NCBI RefSeq assembly: GCF_014201195.1
Contig: NZ_JACHDS010000001.1
Span: forward strand, 4,030,001-4,094,000
Length of the DNA stretch: 64,000 nucleotides
Direction of reading: 5' to 3'
From: Nocardiopsis mwathae
GTDB lineage: Bacteria > Actinomycetota > Actinomycetes > Streptosporangiales > Streptosporangiaceae
A program made the translations under genes and the position numbers. Within the stretch, counting starts at the first letter, position 1; each line of letters starts with the position of its first letter. The notes beneath the pieces are model-generated. The model saw only the letters and a list, made by a program, of their open reading frames with translations. It was not told where the DNA came from and searched no databases. Positions 60,497-64,000 of the stretch are shown here, one piece after another.

Positions 60497-63400
60497 ATGA
60501 GCCTCTCTGGACTTCTCGCCGTCGTCGCCGACGACCCGGCGCTCAAAACGTCGATCGCGACCGCCCGCAGCGGTCACGACCCCCGTCTCGACCTTGTCGC
60601 ACCCCCGGCTCTGCGCCCGTTCCTGGTGGCCGCGCTCGCGGCCGGCGCCCCGGTCGGCGCGGGCCGCCCGGTCCTCGCCGTCACCGCCACCGAGCGGGAG
60701 GCGGCCGACCTCACCGACGCGCTGGGGGCGCTGCTGCCCGAGAACACCGTCGCGCTCTTCCCGGCCTGGGAGACGCTGCCGCACGAGCGGCTCTCCCCGC
60801 GCTCCGACACGGTCGGCCAGCGCCTGGCCGTGCTGCGCCGTCTAGCGCACCCTGACGCCTCCGACCCGCTGACCGCGCCGCTGCGCGTCGTCGTGGCCCC
60901 GGTCCGCAGCGTGCTGCAGCCGCTGGTGGCCGGGCTGGGCGACCTCACCCCGGTGCGTATCCGCCCGGGCGACCAGGTCGCCCTGGAGGAGGTGGTGGGC
61001 TCGCTCGTCGACGCCGGCTACTCCCGCGTGGACCTGGTGGAGAAGCGCGGCGACATCGCGGTGCGCGGCGGCATCCTCGACGTCTTCCCGCCCACCGAGG
61101 AGCACCCGCTGCGCCTGGAGTTCTGGGGCGACGAGGTCGAGGAGATCCGCTACTTCCAGGTCGCCGACCAGCGCTCCATGGGCGGTGAGCAGGCCGCGCA
61201 GGGCGACGGTGGCGGTGCGGCGGGGCTGTTCGCGCCGCCGTGCCGCGAGCTGCTGCTGACACCGGAGGTGCGGGAGCGCGCCCGGGCGCTGGCCGAGGCG
61301 CACCCGTCGCTGGCCGATGTGCTGGACAAGCTGGCCGACGGTATCTCGGTGGAGGGCATGGAGGCGTTCGCCCCGGTGCTGGCCGAGCGGATGGAGTCGC
61401 TCTTCTCCTACCTGCCCGAGGGCACCCACATCGTGGGCTGCGACCCCGAGCGCATCCGCACCCGGGCGGTGGAGCTGGAGGCGACCAGCAAGGAGTTCCT
61501 GGACGCGTCGTGGATCAACGCGGCCTCCGGCGGCGAGGCCCCCATCGACCTGGGCGCCTCCGCCTACCGGCCCATCGCCGAGGTGCGCTCCGACGCCGCG
61601 GCGCGCGGGCTGCCGTGGTGGACCGTCAGCCCGTTCGGGTCCGATGACCCGGCCGAGGCCGGGGATGCCGAGGAGTCGGTGGTCATCGGCGCCGCCGCGG
61701 CGGACGCCTACCGCGGCGACACCGAGCGGGCGCTGGCCGACGTCAAGTCGTGGCTGCACGATGAGTGGCGGGTGGTGCTGCTGACGCCGGGCCACGGCCC
61801 GGCCGAGCGGCTGGTCGACATGTTGAAGGACGCCGGGCTGGGCGCCCGGCTGAGCGGGAGCGTGGACGCGCCGCCCGACCCCGCGGTCGCGACGGTCACC
61901 ACGGGCCTGCTCGCCAACGGGTTCGTGTGGAAGTCGGTGCGCCTGGTCGTGCTGACCGAGACCGACCTGGTGGGGCAGAAGTCCTCGACCCGCGACATGC
62001 GCAAGATGCCCAGCCGCCGCCGGGGAGCGGTCGACCCGCTGCAGCTCAAGCCGGGCGACCACGTGGTGCACGAGCAGCACGGTGTGGGCCGCTACATCGA
62101 GATGGTCAGCCGCAGCGTCCAGGGCGCCACGCGCGAGTACCTGGTGATCGAGTACGCGGCGACCAAGCGCGGCCAGCCCGGCGACCGCCTGTTCGTCCCG
62201 ACCGACCAGCTCGACGAGGTCACGAGGTACGTGGGCGGCGAGTCGCCGACGCTGTCGAAGATGGGCGGCGCCGACTGGTCGAAGGCGAAGAACCGGGCGC
62301 GCAAGGTGGTCCGGGAGATCGCCGGGGACCTGATCCGGCTGTACTCGGCGCGGCAGGCCTCGCCCGGCCACGCGTTCGGCCCGGACACGCCGTGGCAGCG
62401 GGAGCTGGAGGACGCCTTCCCGTATGTGGAGACGCCCGACCAGCTGGCCGCGATCGAGGAGGTCAAGCGCGACATGGCCAAGCCGGTCCCGATGGACCGG
62501 CTGATCTGCGGCGACGTGGGCTACGGCAAGACCGAGGTGGCGGTGCGCGCGGCGTTCAAGGCGGTGCAGGACGGCAAGCAGGTGGCGGTGCTGGTGCCGA
62601 CCACGCTGCTGGTGCAGCAGCACCTGTCGACGTTCGCCGAGCGCTACGCGTCCTTCCCGGTCACGGTGAAGCCGATGTCGCGGTTCCAGAGCGACGCCGA
62701 GGTGGAGGCGACCCGCGAGGGGCTGCGCACCGGCGAGGTGGACGTCGTCATCGGCACGCACCGGCTGCTGTCCAACGAGACGAAGTTCAAGAGCCTCGGC
62801 CTGATCATCATCGACGAGGAGCAGCGCTTCGGCGTGGAGCACAAGGAGGCGCTCAAGCGGCTGCGCACCCAGGTCGACGTGCTCGCGATGTCGGCGACCC
62901 CGATCCCGCGGACCCTGGAGATGGGGCTGACCGGCATCCGGGAGATGACCACGATCCTCACCCCGCCGGAGGAGCGGCACCCGGTGCTGACGTTCGTCGG
63001 CCCCTATGAGGAGAAGCAGATCGCCGCCGCGGTCCGCCGCGAGCTGATGCGCGACGGCCAGGTGTTCTTCGTGCACAACCGGGTGGCGTCGATCGAGAAG
63101 GTGGCCGCGACCCTGAGCAGACTCGTGCCCGAGGCGCGGGTGGCCTACGCGCATGGGCAGATGAACGAGCAGCAGCTCGAAAAGGTCATGGTCGACTTCT
63201 GGGAGAAGAACTTCGACGTGCTGGTCTCCACCACGATCGTGGAGTCGGGGCTCGACGTCCCCAACGCCAACACGCTGATCGTGGACCGGGCCGACACCTA
63301 CGGCCTGTCCCAGCTGCACCAGCTGCGCGGCCGGGTGGGCCGGGGCCGGGAGCGGGCCTACGCCTACTTCCTGTATCCGCCGGAGAAGCCGCTGACCGAG

Positions 63401-64000
63401 ACCGCGCACGAGCGGCTGACCACGGTCGCCCAGCACACCGAGACGGGTGCGGGCATGTACGTGGCCATGAAGGACCTGGAGATCCGCGGCGCCGGCAACA
63501 TCCTCGGCGCCGAGCAGTCCGGCAGCATCGCCGGGGTCGGGTTCGACCTGTACGTGCGGATGGTCGGGGAGGCCGTGCGCGAGCTGAAGGGCGATCCGGC
63601 CGCGGAGGTGGAGGCCGAGACCAAGGTCGAGCTGCCCATCGACGCGCACATCCCGCACGACTACGTGCCGGGCGAGCGGCTGCGGCTGCAGGCCTACAAG
63701 CGCATCGCGGGCGTCACCGACCACGATGACATCGCGGCGGCCCGCGACGAGCTCACCGACCGCTTCGGTGCCCCGCCGCAGCCGGTGGACAACCTGCTGA
63801 GCGTGGCCCGCTTCCGCGTGCTGGCCCGCCGCGCGGGCCTGACCGACGTGGTGCTGCAGGGCAACCAGATCCGGTTCGGCCCGGTGGCGCTGCGGGAGTC
63901 CCAGCAGCTGCGGCTGCGGCGGCTGTACCCGAAGGCCGTCTACAAGGAGGCCGCCGACACGCTGCTGGTCCCCGTTCCCAAGGCGGGTGGCATCGGCGGC
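60497..64000 (+). CDS. mfd: Transcription-repair coupling factor Mfd, 3' end outside window
   Basis: The frame is open from the ATG at 60497 to the last base, 1168 codons, close to the usual 1150-1250 residues, so only a little is missing. It displaces stalled RNA polymerase at lesions and recruits UvrA. The N-terminal UvrB-like region includes VPSRPVLAVTATEREA-type segments (AVTATEREA) and the RGGILDVFPP block. The polymerase-interacting CarD-like domain is at PGDHVVHEQHGVGRYIEM (about 520). The RecG-like translocase follows: Walker A GDVGYGKTEVAVRA, LVPTTLLVQQH, DEEQRFGV, SATPIPRTLEMGLTGIREMT, STTIVESGLDVPNANT and QLRGRVGRGRERAYAY. Confidence 0.96.
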   Translation, partial: MSLSGLLAVVADDPALKTSIATARSGHDPRLDLVAPPALRPFLVAALAAGAPVGAGRPVLAVTATEREAADLTDALGALLPENTVALFPAWETLPHERLSPRSDTVGQRLAVLRRLAHPDASDPLTAPLRVVVAPVRSVLQPLVAGLGDLTPVRIRPGDQVALEEVVGSLVDAGYSRVDLVEKRGDIAVRGGILDVFPPTEEHPLRLEFWGDEVEEIRYFQVADQRSMGGEQAAQGDGGGAAGLFAPPCRELLLTPEVRERARALAEAHPSLADVLDKLADGISVEGMEAFAPVLAERMESLFSYLPEGTHIVGCDPERIRTRAVELEATSKEFLDASWINAASGGEAPIDLGASAYRPIAEVRSDAAARGLPWWTVSPFGSDDPAEAGDAEESVVIGAAAADAYRGDTERALADVKSWLHDEWRVVLLTPGHGPAERLVDMLKDAGLGARLSGSVDAPPDPAVATVTTGLLANGFVWKSVRLVVLTETDLVGQKSSTRDMRKMPSRRRGAVDPLQLKPGDHVVHEQHGVGRYIEMVSRSVQGATREYLVIEYAATKRGQPGDRLFVPTDQLDEVTRYVGGESPTLSKMGGADWSKAKNRARKVVREIAGDLIRLYSARQASPGHAFGPDTPWQRELEDAFPYVETPDQLAAIEEVKRDMAKPVPMDRLICGDVGYGKTEVAVRAAFKAVQDGKQVAVLVPTTLLVQQHLSTFAERYASFPVTVKPMSRFQSDAEVEATREGLRTGEVDVVIGTHRLLSNETKFKSLGLIIIDEEQRFGVEHKEALKRLRTQVDVLAMSATPIPRTLEMGLTGIREMTTILTPPEERHPVLTFVGPYEEKQIAAAVRRELMRDGQVFFVHNRVASIEKVAATLSRLVPEARVAYAHGQMNEQQLEKVMVDFWEKNFDVLVSTTIVESGLDVPNANTLIVDRADTYGLSQLHQLRGRVGRGRERAYAYFLYPPEKPLTETAHERLTTVAQHTETGAGMYVAMKDLEIRGAGNILGAEQSGSIAGVGFDLYVRMVGEAVRELKGDPAAEVEAETKVELPIDAHIPHDYVPGERLRLQAYKRIAGVTDHDDIAAARDELTDRFGAPPQPVDNLLSVARFRVLARRAGLTDVVLQGNQIRFGPVALRESQQLRLRRLYPKAVYKEAADTLLVPVPKAGGIGG

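Noticed and set aside
60842-63724. A 960-codon open frame on the minus strand
   Set aside because: Antisense to mfd throughout, with repetitive His/Gln/Arg composition.

Overview
The window comes from a high-GC, mycothiol-producing actinomycete. The evidence is the codon bias, Rpf, mycothiol S-conjugate amidase, DUF1707, DUF4307, DUF6292, PASTA-less membrane Ser/Thr kinases and an actinobacterial PIN-PhoH protein. Two secreted copper oxygenases of family AA10 and the overall gene set suggest a polymer-degrading relative of Nocardiopsis, Thermobifida or Streptomonospora; that genus-level guess is inference. No phage, insertion sequence or CRISPR array was seen. All coordinates were worked out by hand.

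Layout. 1-4.5 kb: the 3' part of a DUF3352 membrane protein, then two AA10 lytic polysaccharide monooxygenase genes separated by a DUF1707 protein. 4.7-17.4 kb: fumC, a membrane Ser/Thr kinase, a small Cys-rich ORF, two paralogous wall hydrolases (SLT-like and Rpf), a Tat-exported PhoD phosphatase, PIN-PhoH, a cis-prenyltransferase, an ECF sigma factor divergent from a second kinase, and a sensor-like lipoprotein. 17.5-24.9 kb: a DUF255 protein, a small membrane protein, mca, a DUF4307 protein, greA, two overlapping RDD genes and a large secreted protein. 25-33 kb, more accessory: FIST protein, MoxR/VWA operon, a UTRA-only protein, a GntR/UTRA regulator, a small membrane protein and a DUF6292 protein. 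32.6-39 kb: metB, a hexapeptide acyltransferase, cbs, a GDSL hydrolase and a thiolase. 39-45.6 kb: a DUF4287 protein, Bax-inhibitor family protein, and the proline catabolic genes putB and pruA divergent from a PucR regulator; then an odd tRNA gene. 45.7-51.2 kb: ndh with two Rex sites, ppx, a DUF501 protein, an FtsB-like protein and eno. 51.4-56 kb: a TetR/flavin monooxygenase pair, a repeat-rich intergenic region, and a lipoprotein with an amidase-domain protein. 56.1-64 kb: an FtsW/RodA protein, mazG, a fused ATP-sulfurylase-like/APS kinase, and mfd running off the end.

Much of the order (fum, phoH, prenyltransferase, thioredoxin-like DUF255, mca, DUF4307, greA, RDD, metB, cbs, GDSL, thiolase; and ppx, DUF501, FtsB-like, eno, mazG, mfd) follows two blocks I know from Mycobacterium tuberculosis (Rv1074c-Rv1098c and Rv1020-Rv1026). 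Genes outside that order are the likely lineage-specific ones.

The least expected signals are not genes. One is a 66-bp palindrome present three times with a fixed 24-18-24 design, plus a decayed half-site; in two places the element itself supplies a gene's stop codon. Another is a long imperfect inverted repeat of roughly 200 bp per arm centred on one of those palindromes (about 53.47-54.03 kb). A third is a tRNA gene whose anticodon loop breaks the U33 rule and would read UUA without a long variable arm.
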